Assembly: GCA_029706075.1 (NCBI GenBank)
Contig: JAINUG010000192.1
Coordinates: 1,282,001-1,346,000, forward strand
DNA length: 64,000 nt
DNA from: Aldrovandia affinis
Lineage: Eukaryota > Chordata > Actinopteri > Notacanthiformes > Halosauridae
Reading direction: 5' to 3'
Part shown: positions 27,090 to 37,304 of the stretch, one piece after another
How positions within the stretch are numbered: position 1 is the stretch's first letter
How the letters are laid out: each line of letters starts with the position of its first letter
Notes under the pieces: generated by a model
The model's input: only the letters and a program-made list of their open reading frames with translations
Databases searched by the model: none
What the model was told of the DNA's origin: nothing
Made by a program: the position numbers and the translations under genes

Positions 27090-27440
27090 GTCGGGTAAGA
27101 GCGCGTATTCAGCGCGGTGAAGACCCCACCTTATCGTCGCACGCGTGCCCGTCGGAATGATTGCACTTTTGGCCACTCTCCTGCATAAAGCACAAAGACA
27201 AAGGCCCATTAGCGGTCTGCCCATTTTCCCATTCAGCAGTCACAATGGCTCCGGGGCCCGATCCAAGGGCGGCGGAGCCGCGGGCGCAAGAGACACCGGA
27301 GGAGACGCTCTCTCCGAGCCGCGCGACTGCTCCGAGAGATAATGCGGGAGCCCTGACCCGCGACCACATTGAAATGCACTGCGGCGCCGGCTGTCTCTCG
27401 CTGTTCATCTCCGCGTACGATCGCCGCACGCCACACACTG
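27090..27440. promoter_or_regulatory. CpG-dense island inside gfra2
   Basis: By eye about 35-40 CpG in about 350 bp (for example GGGCGGCGGAGCCGCGGGCG and TCCGCGTACGATCGCCGCAC), far above the surrounding DNA. It overlaps the small 51-nt exon and the intron upstream of it. No TATA box is evident. Function is inferred only from composition. Confidence 0.5.
27130..27180 (-). CDS. gfra2: gfra2 small exon, distal stalk (51 nt)
   Basis: Too short to stand out as an ORF. It encodes ESGQKCNHSDGHACDDK, which aligns with the human stalk segment EQGLKANNSKELSMC at E-x-G-x-K-x-N-x-S with a later Cys. It is flanked by a good acceptor (CTTTGTCTTTGTGCTTTATGCAG, shown here in part: TTTGTGCTTTATGCAG) and a donor AAG|GTGGGG. 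Both junctions are phase 0, fitting the exons on either side. NHS is a possible N-glycosylation site, in the same place as the human NNS. The exon lies in a CpG-dense stretch. Homology is short, so the call rests on splice sites, phase and position together. Confidence 0.75.
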
Positions 27441-27909
27441 GAAAGGATGAAGTCCATTTGAACATGTGTGACGCCTGTACGGGTGGCCAAGTCCAGGAGG
27501 TTTGGCAATGAGAGAGTACTCTCTGAATAGGAAATCATATTTACTTCATTATTTTACTTCTAGGAATGTCAAGGGGGTTGCTGGTAAAAATGTCCTCTTC
27601 GATAAAGCCTGCCCCAGGTCATGCTACGAGAAAATGAAACCCAGGGAAACTGTTTGTTAGATTCGAATTAAACACACACACATGCATGCACACACACATG
27701 CTCATCTATGTCATGAAAAAATATAAATAAATGGAATTCTTAACAACAGTGAAATGCTGCTTATTTTTTCAGTTTGCTAAATTTGTGCTAATGAATAGCA
27801 AACCTAATTTGTTGCTTAGGCAATTGCAATATAGAGATCTGAATGAGAATTTTCACTTTGTGCAACAAAAAAACAACAACAAAAAACCAAGTAAAATGGA
27901 CAGGTGTAC

Positions 27910-28085
27910 CTTCAGGTTGGAACATGTAGAGAAGAGGCAAGGGTCCAGTCTGACACTGTTGGGGTTGGTGGGGGGTTTGGCGGTGCTTGCAGGAGCGAGG
28001 CCTATGCTCGCTGTTGGCGTCACCGGGAGAGCCAAGGTTGTGGGAAGGGCATCAGGTCCATATCCAAAGGCCTGGATGGCATTTC
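27910..28085 (-). CDS. gfra2: gfra2 exon, end of D3 and stalk (176 nt)
   Basis: It begins with NAIQAFGYGPD, matching the conserved CLRNAIQAFGNGTD of GFRA1/2 (the Arg codon spans the junction). It continues with a Pro/Thr/Ala-rich stalk, including ALPVTPTASIGLAPASTA, which is poorly conserved as expected for the juxtamembrane region. It ends DPCLFSTCSNLK, corresponding to the human TTCTSVQ / PCANLQ segment. The acceptor is CCCCCACAG and the donor AAG|GTACAC falls between codons (phase 0). Confidence 0.92.
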
Positions 28086-28160
28086 CTGTGGGGGACAGAG
28101 GGATTAATAGGTACCCACTCTCCAAAGGAGTCTTAGAACCCCTGCCATAAGACCACTTAC

Positions 28161-28437
28161 CAGTAGGGGTCAGTAGTGTTTAGTGAATGGCCTCTTCAGT
28201 AGAGGTCAGTAATGTATAATGAATGGCGCTTGCCAGTAGGAGTCAGTAGTGTGTAGTGAATGACACTGGCCAGTAGGGGTCAGTAGTGTTTAATGAATGG
28301 TGCTGGTCAGTAGGGGTCAGTAATATGCTGTGAATGACACTGGCCAGTAGGAATCAGTAGTGTTTAGCAAATGTTGCTATTCAGTAGGGGTTAATAGTGT
28401 GTGGTGATTGGTGCTGGCAAGTAGGAGTCTCCATACT
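28161..28437. repeat. 37-bp minisatellite filling a gfra2 intron
   Basis: Seven to eight diverged units of CAGTAGGGGTCAGTAGTGTT followed by TAATGAATGGTGCTGGT occupy nearly all of the 355-bp intron between the exons at 28441 and 28085. On the gene strand the array begins within a few bases of the GTAAGT donor. Its far edge (28155-28160) carries another perfect GTAAGT. Confidence 0.9.
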
Positions 28438-28440
28438 TAC

Positions 28441-28581
28441 TCAGGCAGGTATTATCTCTAAAATCCCTGAGGAAGGCCTCACACTCTTCCTCATAGTTCC
28501 CACTCCCCTTGCAGGTGCACCACAGCGAGATTGTTATGTTGGTGTAGCTGGCGTCCACATAGTTTGGGGTTATGTCTGATC
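28441..28581 (-). CDS. gfra2: gfra2 exon, domain D3 core (141 nt)
   Basis: It encodes [20 protein letters not shown], then [20 protein letters not shown], then RDNTCL. The human counterpart reads FDMTPNYVDSS...[36 protein letters not shown] and the WC-C-GSGN-EEC-FL pattern are hallmarks of GFR-alpha D3. NITI is a candidate N-glycosylation site. The acceptor is AATGCGCAG and the donor A|GTAAGT is near-perfect. A 37-bp minisatellite starts within a few bases of that donor and fills most of the following 355-bp intron. Confidence 0.94.
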
Positions 28582-29721
28582 CTGCGCATTGGAGGGGATG
28601 GAATATCAGTGAGGCACGCTCCTACCCCGGACCACAGATTCTCTTCACTAACCAGATGGCAAGCTCCAAGCTCTTAACATTGAAACTTCTGTTACTTTAT
28701 CACTGAAAAGTTCCAATTTCATGCATCTTATGAATATTCATGAAGGGCCATGGCCGGTGACAATGGATGTTCTGTCCTTGGACACACCTCCTTTTCTGAA
28801 ACTGTACGGGCCTGAAAATAATACCCGACCTAAACCCGATCCGACCACCTCCTAGGGGAATCCCAATCCGAATTGAATTTCTTCCTATTATCAACCTGAC
28901 CAGACCTGAGGCACAATCACAAACTGCACTTTTAAAAGTATCCGTTGTCCTTTCAATCAATCTCTACTCAACACCAAAGGCATTGTAGTCTACATTTGCC
29001 TACAATTACAAAAAGAAAATGTTGGGCCAGTAAAAATTAATAGGCAATCCAAAGGCGAGTATCTATAGTGGCCATTGTTGACAAATTTGTTTCCTTGGTC
29101 CAGCACAGTGCAGTGCATTAACGACCAGAACATGAACTGTGTTCCACCATCTGGGTACCTGTGCCTGTTTAAAGAGCTTCCTCTTCCTCTCTGATTTAAT
29201 GAGTGCTGAGACATCTGTGCCATCAAACATCAACTTGATAAAGAGAATAATTTACAGGTTCAAGTTCAAATTTCAAGCTTTTTATCTCGTGCGCATTGTA
29301 GTTCCTCTGAGTTACGATCAAAACACTAAAACAGATAATACACAAACAATTGAAATATAAAAAACAGCAATGTGAGGCATCTGTTAAGACAGCAATAAAA
29401 TTGTTTTAAAGGAGTTCAAAATCATATTGAGCATTGATGTAACTCAGGATGTTATCGTTTAGCAGTCGTAGGAGGGCAGAACAGTGTTGTCTTTGTCTTG
29501 ACTGGTCCCAGTTTGTGTGAGTCCCTACTAATTCTGCCAGGTGTTGAGCCATTGCTCTCAGGTCGCAGGTGTTCAGTTCAGAAAGAAAGGAGACACTGAG
29601 TGCAAATCTAAACATTGATGTGCAGTCCAGCACACTCATCAGAATAAAGGCCACCGTGTTAGGTAAGAGAAGAAATACAAATAAAATGTTCCAAACTGCG
29701 TTGGGGGAAGTGATCACATAC

Positions 29722-29831
29722 CGATGAGCCCGACGTAGGACATCAGGCAGGCCTGGAAGTTCTCGTTCAGACAGCCGGTGATGGAGTCGGAGGTGGACTG
29801 GCAGTTCATGTGGAAATCCGCAAGTCTGGAC
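29722..29831 (-). CDS. gfra2: gfra2 exon, start of domain D3 (110 nt)
   Basis: It encodes SRLADFHMNCQSTSDSITGC followed by LNENFQACLMSYVGLI, matching human GFRA2 SRLADFHANCRASYQTVTSC...NYQACLGSYAGMIG. The first base completes CRSRLADF across the junction, and the last base G joins GA of the next exon to make Gly. The donor is G|GTATGT. The acceptor is unusual: there is no ordinary polypyrimidine tract, and in the transcript a (UG)12 repeat runs straight into CAG|G. A SINE sits 70 bp further upstream in the intron. The length of 110 nt means that skipping this exon would shift the frame. Confidence 0.94.
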
Positions 29832-29834
29832 CTG

Positions 29835-29858
29835 CACACACACACACACACACACACA
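29835..29858. repeat. (CA)12 microsatellite, (UG)12 at a gfra2 3' splice site
   Basis: The dinucleotide repeat lies immediately before the CAG acceptor of the exon at 29722-29831 and replaces the polypyrimidine tract on the gene strand. Confidence 0.97.
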
Positions 29859-29901
29859 AATAATGTAATGAGACAATATTATTCTTAAAAATGTAACACA
29901 G

Positions 29902-30213
29902 GGCCTCCCGTGTGGTCCAGTGGTTACAACGTTCAACGCTGGCCACAGCGACCGGGGTTCGATTCCCTGTCGCGCCAGAGTCTGCTCTGGCCGGGAGTGC
30001 CACCGGGGGCGGCAGTTGGCTAGGGTGCTGGAGTTATGGTCGACAGCTTGGCTAGTGCCGTCTCGAAAGAGACGATGCTTCGCCTTCGACACCGCCGGTC
30101 ACAGGGCTATGGCAGCAAACTCATAGTAAGAGGGGGGGATTGACACGAAAATAATGGGTGTAACTGGATACCAAACTGGGAGAAAATGGGAGAAAAATCT
30201 GAAACAAAATTTC
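29902..30213 (+). mobile_element. tRNA-derived SINE with 18-bp target site duplication
   Basis: The head GGCCTCCCGTGTGGTCCAGT and box B GGGGTTCGATTCCC are tRNA-like. The tail ends GGGAGAAAATGGGAGAAAAA. It is flanked by perfect direct repeats CTTAAAAATGTAACACAG at 29884-29901 and 30214-30231. The perfect duplication points to a fairly recent insertion. It lies in a gfra2 intron, 70 bp upstream of an exon and in the opposite orientation to the gene. A diverged relative is at 45351-45697. Confidence 0.9.
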
Positions 30214-30526
30214 CTTAAAAATGTAACACAGATATCTGTGAGCCCAGCTTTACTTAAAGAAAGAATCACATGCATGGCTAGGAGGATTTCCACCAGCACT
30301 CTTCTGGTTATAACCATGTTTCCCAACCACAACCCGTAACACAAACCAAGTTATGCAGCAGTTATCTGAGTGGGATTATTTTAGACTGCAGTCTGACCTG
30401 GTCTACAGTACCTGCAGTCTGACATATCCTAGTTGCAGACTGACAGCTCTGATTATACTCTCACAATGGAGAGATGGAGAATGGAGTTTTGTGCCTGCAC
30501 GCACATGTGTGCGTCATTGTGTGTAC

Positions 30527-30551
30527 GTGTGTGTGTGTGTGTGTGTGTGTG
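30527..30551. repeat. (GT)n microsatellite
   Basis: Short perfect GT run within a GT/GC-rich tract that extends to about 30610. Confidence 0.95.
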
Positions 30552-32024
30552 CGGGCACGTGAATGCGTGTATATGCGTGCGCCAGTGTGTGTGTTTGTAT
30601 TTGTGTATCTACTACATGGAGAACACAGTAAATATGTTATCTGTCAATCATCCTCTACCCACAATGCAGCCGCTGAAAACATGGTATTCTCCATCGAGAT
30701 TATTTTTGCTCTCTAAATTTGGAATGACTGATCATGACTGTAGGCCCATCCCATTGCTGAAACATCCTCCGTCGATTCAGTAGAGGCCCAGAAATCACAC
30801 TGGTCCACTGGGTCTGAGCGGCTCAGAGGCAGGCCACCTGAGGACGGTCAAAGCCCGGCTGAGAACTGGAACAACAGCACCAGCGGCCCGGACTCGCCTG
30901 ACACCAGTCTGATCCAAGCGTCTCCAAGCACGTCTCGTGCCCAAATCAAAGAGAGACCCCGTCAGACGGAGACTCAAAATGAAGGAGGCAGAAGTCACAG
31001 GGGGCACGTAAGTCCTCGCTGCCACAGCATTGTTCAACAACAGAGACGGCTCTTAACAGCGCACACGCTGTCTGCAGTCATTCACCTTAAACAAGAGCGA
31101 GAACCCATGGACAGCCAGTGTGTCCACTGAAGGACAGTCCTAAACAGGATACTGCCACTAAGGACACATATAGATGCATATAAACGGCATATAAACGGCA
31201 TATAAACCTGACATAAGCTTCATATAAAGCTTGTATATCCAACTATGTAGGCAGAACGGTTCTCTATGCTGGACTGCACTGTGCTGTAAAACTTCTGCTG
31301 GGGGAAGCCAGCATGAGCAGGGCTCTGTCAGACTGGCCACGGGCCTTCATTCTCCAGTGCTGCGCGCCGGCGATTAAACGTTCTGGGAGGAGAGCTCGTT
31401 TCTGGCTGTGAGCCCACTGCGTGAACAGGCTCCGTCGCGCATGCGCGCTTCGCTCTGCCCGCTGCGTAAACACACTGTAAACACAGACGGGTTTCCCGAG
31501 GGCAGGTCAGTCCCTCACTGACCTTCAGTCGTGCTGTGCTGAACGCCGCTGACCCCCTTCTGCTCGCTCGCCTCCGGATCGATAATTGATGAAGCAGCGT
31601 GGCGTTCGCACGGACATGCGCGGACAGCATTCAAATTGAAAATTGGTACCAAATGGTGTAAGGTGAATGTGTGCATGGATGCCAGCTCACTGTAAGGTAG
31701 GTAAAGTAACTAGTAACCCCTGCGCTTTCGTAATGTGCCATTGGATCTTGTATGACCATTGTGGTAATTCTTTATTTGGCCCAGGGGAAGATTGCCCCAT
31801 ACTGGCACACCAACAACACTTCCAGCAGCAACTTTGCTTTCCCAGGAGGTCTCCCATCCAAATAAAGCCCTGTCCTTAGCTTCAGCAGTTTGTCATGGGA
31901 AGGGTGCAGGGTGGCATGGCTGCTCGATCGATTGAGTGAGTGAGTGCACCCAGGCCTGCAGTACCATTCCAAATGGAATCAATCTCAAAAGCCCAACCCC
32001 TGGTTCCACCATATATATAGACAC

Positions 32025-32028
<4 letters not shown>

Positions 32029-32094
<66 letters not shown>
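32029..32094. repeat. (GT)33 microsatellite
   Basis: Uninterrupted run, preceded by ATATATATAGACACACAT, in a gfra2 intron. Confidence 0.98.
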
Positions 32095-32097
<3 letters not shown>

Positions 32098-32904
32098 AGC
32101 AATCAATACAATTCTGAGTGAGGTGTTTCTGAACTGTTTCTAATTATGTGTTTTGCTCTGACATCTACAATCATACTTTAAGATTACTCACACCGACAGA
32201 AAAGTATTTTTCAGTACCTTCATGAAAAAACCCATCAGGAACGAATGCCAAGTCATTTCCCACTTGCAAGTACTGAAGGTCCTGCCAGTGGTGATACAAA
32301 CTGGTGCTACAACACAACAATGCAAACAACTACAAACAGGTCCTTAACTGTGCTTATCCCTCTTTGTCCTCTGGGGGGGAAGAGGCCAGTCACTGAGAGA
32401 CGGGTGCCAATCCTCATTACATGAACGGAAACACAGCACAACACTTCTCAGGTATCGTCCTGTTTGAACTGCCATCCCAATTACTTAGCCTGTCACTGCA
32501 CTAACTGTGTGGTTCCTTTCTGAGTCCGCAGTCATTTCCAGGCCTGAGTCATCATTTCCCGAGTTAAGTAGGTGCTGATGGCAAGCTGAAGCTGCAGTCT
32601 GGGTGTGGTGTGGTGTTGCCATGTAATGCATTAGTGTACCACCACAGCGTGTCCCTCTCTCGGCTACAATAGAGAATCCTGTGATCTTGGCTGTGCTAAG
32701 CAAATAATATATTACACTTTCAAATTAGACTGTTAATAATGTATCTGCTAGGCTTTGACCCTTTAGACGGGTTACCTGTTTAGTTTGCTCTGTTCATAGC
32801 TGGCACAGTTCTTACCTTGCACTGCTGTTAGATTGTGTGCACTGTTGTTAGTGTACATTGTGCTGAGTAAACTGTGATTAGGTTAGGTTAACTGCTGTGT
32901 ACTT

Positions 32905-33785
32905 TCCTCAGTGTACCCTGTGTTTAGTGTGCACTCTCCTTAGTGTGCTCTGTGTTTAGTGTGCACTCTCCTTAGTGTGCCCTGTGTTTAGTGTGCACTC
33001 TCCTCAGTGTGCACTCTCCTTAGTGTGCCCTGTGTTTAGTGTACACTCTCCTTAGTGTGCACTCTCCTTAGTGTGCTCTGTGTTTAGTGTGCACTCTCCT
33101 TAGTGTGTCCTGTGTTTAGTGTGCACTCTCCTTAGTGTGCCCTGTGTTTAGTGTGCACTCTCCTTAGTGTGCCCTGTGTTTAGTGTGCACTCTCCTTAGT
33201 GTGCTCTGTGTTAATGTACCCTCTCCTTAGTGTGCCCTGTGTTTAGTGTGCACTCTCCTTAGTGTGCCCTGTGTTTAGTGCACTCTCCTTAGTGTGCTCT
33301 GTGTTAATGTACCCTCAGCTTAGTGTGCCCTGTGTTTAGTGTGCACTCTCCTTAGTGTGCCCTGTGTTTAGTGCACTCTCCTTAGTGTGCTCTGTGTTAA
33401 TGTACCCTCTCCTTAGTGTGCCCTGTGTTTAGTGCACTCTCCTTAGTGTGCCCTGTGTTTAGTGTGCACTCTCCTCAGTGTGCTCTGTGTTTAGTGTGCA
33501 CTCTCCTCAGTGTGCCTTGTGTTTAGTGTGCACTCTCCTTAGTGTGCCCTGTGTTTAGTGTGCACTCTCCTTAGTGTGCCCTGTGTTTAGTGTGCACTCT
33601 CCTTAGTGTACTCTGTGTTTAGTGTGCACTCTCCTTAGTGTGCCCTGTGTTTAGTGTGCACTCTCCTTAGTGTGCCCTGTGTTTAGTGTGCACTCTCCTT
33701 AGTGTGCACTCTGTTTAGTGTGCCCTGTGTTTAGTGCACTCTCCTCAGTGTACTTTGTGTTTAGTGTGCACTCTCCTCAGTGTAC
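32905..33785. repeat. 32-bp minisatellite next to a gfra2 donor site
   Basis: About 27 units of TAGTGTGCCCTGTGTTTAGT followed by GTGCACTCTCCT, with variants that lack TG or carry TTAATGTACC. On the gene strand the array starts about 12 nt after the donor of the 33797-34145 exon. No protein coding is supported. Confidence 0.95.
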
Positions 33786-33796
33786 GCCGGGTGTAC

Positions 33797-34145
33797 CTGC
33801 AGAGCGGGTCAGAGCGGCAGGACCTCCGGAGCTCCAGGCAGTTGGGCCGCGCCTTTTCCTCGAAGGAGCAGGAGGGAACGATGGTCTGGCGGCGCCGCTC
33901 GGCGCAGGCCTGGTGCCGGCACGAGCAGAACAGCAGTCGGTAGCTGAACTCGGTCGGCACGCGCTCAAAGAACTGCCGCAGGGCCTTGTGGCAGCGCTTG
34001 CGGCTGCAGGCCTCCGTGGGCGGGGACTGCATGGGCGTGTCCCGGTAGCAGATGGCGATGTAGGAAGAGCGCTGCCTCTTGCAGGTGTCGTTCAGGTTGC
34101 AGGCCTTGGCGGCATCCAGGCACGGATTGCAGAGCCTTCCCGTGT
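33797..34145 (-). CDS. gfra2: gfra2 exon, domain D2 (349 nt)
   Basis: This is the largest exon and encodes the ligand-binding second cysteine-rich domain: DTGRLCNPCLDAAKACNLND, then CKRQRSSYIAICYR, then KRCHKALRQFFERVPTEF, then LFCSCRHQACAERRRQTIVP, and finally CSFEEKARPNCLELRRSC and CRSDPLC. Cysteine spacing and the RxxCHKALRQFF and CAERRRQTI blocks are diagnostic of GFR-alpha D2, the surface that contacts GDNF-family ligands. LNDTC carries a possible N-glycosylation sequon. The acceptor is CACTGCTCAG at 34146 and upward. The donor is AG|GTACAC, weaker than consensus, and a 32-bp minisatellite begins about 12 nt into the intron. The exon enters and leaves in phases that fit both neighbours. 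Confidence 0.95.
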
Positions 34146-35005
34146 CTGAGCAGTGACCCCCCCCCTTCCCCGGGTCCATACCTGGCAGGGGGGTGAAATG
34201 GGAAATGTATGAACTGCAGTTGACTGTTACTGTTCAAAACATCACAGCGCTGCGCACACAAAGGCCATGAGATTTCAAGATTATACGAGGACATAAAAGA
34301 AAGCATTTGAAAGAGAATCCATATTCCCGTGGTCAAGGGCCTGCTTTCAAAAACCAGCAATGTTTGCGATTGATTGACACAGCATTATAAGCGCCGGCTC
34401 CAGCTTAACACAGCTTCTTGCCAAATGACTGGTTCTATGTGACCACATCTCCAAAGTGCTTGAGAGTGGCTTGCCTTTTGCTGGGCTGGGTGTGTTTCAG
34501 TGACTATAGTGGAAAACTCCAAACTACAGAAGCCCAGAGGGTTCAAAAAAAGCAGAGGCCTCCCATCCAGCCCACGGCAGACAGAAGCCTTGTTAGAACA
34601 CAGGGTTTTAGTTTAATTTTAAAACACTGTCCTCGTAATATCCTATTTTCACTGCTACCAACTTAGCAGTGTGTTATTACATCAACCTGCAGGCCTGCAG
34701 CACATACCTTCCCAAATGCAGAACCTTGGTAGTAAACTGGTAGCGAACGCTCACTCGTGAGCAATGCCTTGGAGAACACTAGAGGGTATGAAGCTGGAAC
34801 AAAGAGGATGGAAACGGAATATAATGGCACTTTCGATAGTGTTGTATTTTATTTTTCTAAAGTGGTAGAGATTAAACAAGGACATAGATATTTTCTCTTA
34901 AAAGTTGGACAATAAAAAAAATAACTGCAATTTGAAGCGTTTTTGCATTTTGCACACCTAGGTGAAAAACAGCGTTGATGTGCACTGTCAAAGGCGATGC
35001 ATGGA

Positions 35006-35724
35006 TGTTACGAACCCGACGGCTTTTAGGGGTACGGGGGAGACCGTAACATATTAGTGTAATTTGAATCGGGTCTTGAGCGAATTATGAGGGTAACTAA
35101 TAAAGACAAGGCAAGAGGGGCGGTGTTTATGTACATATATTTACAGACAATAGTGAGGCTATTTACAAAGGGGAAATACAAACACAAAGACACAAGGCCA
35201 AGGGACACGGGTGTTGCCAAAGAAATGAACTTAGTAAAACAGAACAGGCTAGCTACAAACAAAAACGAAGATAGGCTGACTATCTAAACCTTTATACGAA
35301 ATAAAAGTCTACCTATCTAATCTACACTAGCTACCCGTAAACAAAGGTACACAGATGGCAACCACCCCTTTCCTAATGTCTCTATACACAGGATTGACCT
35401 ATCGATGAAGATGTATGGAGGCCTCCCTCTTACCTATCCCAAGGCCTAAGTGGGAACAAACAAACTTAACCATACACTTTCACTAACAAACTTTCAAAGG
35501 TCACACACTCTGTCTCTCACGTTCAGCAAACAAACAGCAAAAGGGCAAAAGGGATCTTGCAGGAGCAGTCATGGGGTTTTTATAGAAGGGCAGGTGATTG
35601 GTGGAGGCGGGACCAGGACACAGAAATGATTGACAGTAGGGAAGGCGAATGGAATGGCGGATGGTACTCCTACGGAACACGGAAACAGAGAAGACAAAAG
35701 CACACAGACACGTGGAACGTAACA
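35006..35724 (-). repeat. gypsy element end LTR (low-coordinate side)
   Basis: About 719 bp, nearly identical over most of its length to 38464-39130. It begins TGTTACGAACCCGACGGC and ends ACACGTGGAACGTAACA on the plus strand. Confidence 0.93.
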
Positions 35725-35899
35725 CTTCCACCAATAAGAACGAACTTACTACTTATAGTAAGTCAGTTCTCTATACACAAAGTAGCAATCTACATATACA
35801 ACATTTTACAATGGCGAGTACATAGTACTTTCACAAAATTGCTAAATTACGAAAAACAAAGTTGCCGTATACAGAAGGTGCAAAATTATAAACCTACGG

Positions 35900-36730
35900 C
35901 TACAATGCATCATAATATACACGAGACAATGCGTTTGCCAACACATTGTCGGTACCCTTCTTGTGTTTCTTTTTCCTAACTTGTGGCAAAAACAATGCTG
36001 GAACACTCCTACGTTTTCTTGTTACCCCTAGGTAATCAGTGTTCTGAGTTACAATAAGCTGTTCGCGCGTGACTGGCAGCTTAATCGAGGGCATATCTTT
36101 CACCTGCTCGCCCCATTTCCGTGAATGGAATTCAGCTCCACCTGCTCGGCTAAGCCTACAGGCGGGGAACACATCAGGGCGAGGTTGCCGGATGTCGGGC
36201 GTAGCGCACGTTTTCAGTTGTTTCAAAACCTTCAGTACTGGTAGCACTTTACCACCTGCTATATCGTTCCCCATGATAAAGGCTACACCTGGGACTGGTA
36301 AAACGGAACGCACGGCTACTTCAAAATACCCAGAGACTAAATCGGTCTTAATATGCACTTTATGCAATGGAACAGTTACAAAGCCCATTTCGATTCCCTG
36401 TACCATTACATTCGCACCACCGGAAGTCGCATCTGATAAGGGCAAGACACCAGCCAAGAGGAAGGATTGCGACGCACCAGTGTCTCTCAAAATCCGAATT
36501 GCCTTCTGATCCTTCGCTACACCAGATAGCGACACAAAACCCTTAAACATGAAGGCGTCGTAGCCAACAACACCTCTGTCGCGGCTACTGGAGGACTGAG
36601 TAGTTTCTGAGACTACTTTAACGAAACCGGTAGGTCTTGGTGGGCTTGAGTTTTTCCTCTTTAATTGAAAACAGTCAGCAATAACATGACCCACTTTATG
36701 GCAATAGAAACACTCTCGCTCTTCCTTGGA
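35900..36730 (-). pseudogene. gypsy nucleocapsid/protease-type fossil region
   Basis: The minus strand shows a CCHC zinc knuckle (CFYCHKVGHVIADC) followed by a retropepsin-like LRDTGASQSFLL and other pol-like sequence. It belongs to the gypsy element but faces the other way from the gag-type region. Broken; most of the polymerase is absent. Confidence 0.83.
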
Positions 36731-37103
36731 CATTAGGAAAGGGGTGGTTGCCATCTGTGTACCTTTGTTTACGGGTAGCTAGTGTAGATTAGATAGGTAG
36801 ACTTTTATTTCGTATAAAGGTTTAGATAGTCAGCCTATCTTCGTTTTTGTTTGTAGCTAGCCTGTTCTGTTTTACTAAGTTCATTTCTTTGGCAACACCC
36901 GTGTCCCTTGGCCTTGTGTCTTTGTGTTTGTATTTCCCCTTTGTAAATAGCCTCACTATTGTCTGTAAATATATGTACATAAACACCGCCCCTCTTGCCT
37001 TGTCTTTATTAGTTACCCTCATAATTCGCTCAAGACCCGATTCAAATTACACTAATATGTTACGGTCTCCCCCGTACCCCTAAAAGCCGTCGGGTTCGTA
37101 ACA
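36730..37103 (+). repeat. internal partial LTR copy, opposite orientation
   Basis: It matches the end LTRs in reverse and ends GGGTTCGTAACA. TAAATGGGGGCTCGTCCGG follows directly, which looks like the primer-binding site region of this family, and the gag-type region starts downstream on the same strand. Confidence 0.88.
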
Positions 37104-37304
37104 TAAATGGGGGCTCGTCCGGAGATTGAGCGATTGTGTGTGTGAATAATATTGTAAAGGTTAGTATTGGTAGTGTGTGTAATAGTAGGCTAGTTCGCGT
37201 AAGGTGTGCTTGCGCTTGTTAATTGTGGTTGCTATTGTTCGTGTTACTGTGAATATTGTTGTGTAGTGTTGTATAGTACAACTAGCTATATAACAATTAA
37301 GACA

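Larger units (their letters stand above)
30232..32904. other. gfra2 intron, microsatellites only
   Basis: Contains the GT runs listed separately. The moderately CpG-rich part (30790-31640) has no coding homology. Confidence 0.55.

Noticed and set aside
27180-27206. Alternative reading TANGPLSLCFMQ as the stalk exon
   Set aside because: It looks vaguely like human ANNSKELSMCF but lacks a pyrimidine tract before its AG. That sequence itself forms the pyrimidine-rich tract of the better acceptor at 27181.
27161-27511. Plus-strand 116-codon frame in the CpG island
   Set aside because: It is antisense to a gfra2 exon, with composition-driven openness and no homology. Kept only as a CpG island.
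28161-28437. CRISPR-like direct repeats
   Set aside because: Units are contiguous without spacers and in a vertebrate intron; this is a minisatellite. The same applies at 6421, 32905, 47517 and 63680.
36770-37103. Independent small gene in LTR frames (66-78 codons repeated three times)
   Set aside because: The identical frames recur because they lie in the three LTR copies; no protein family is recognised.
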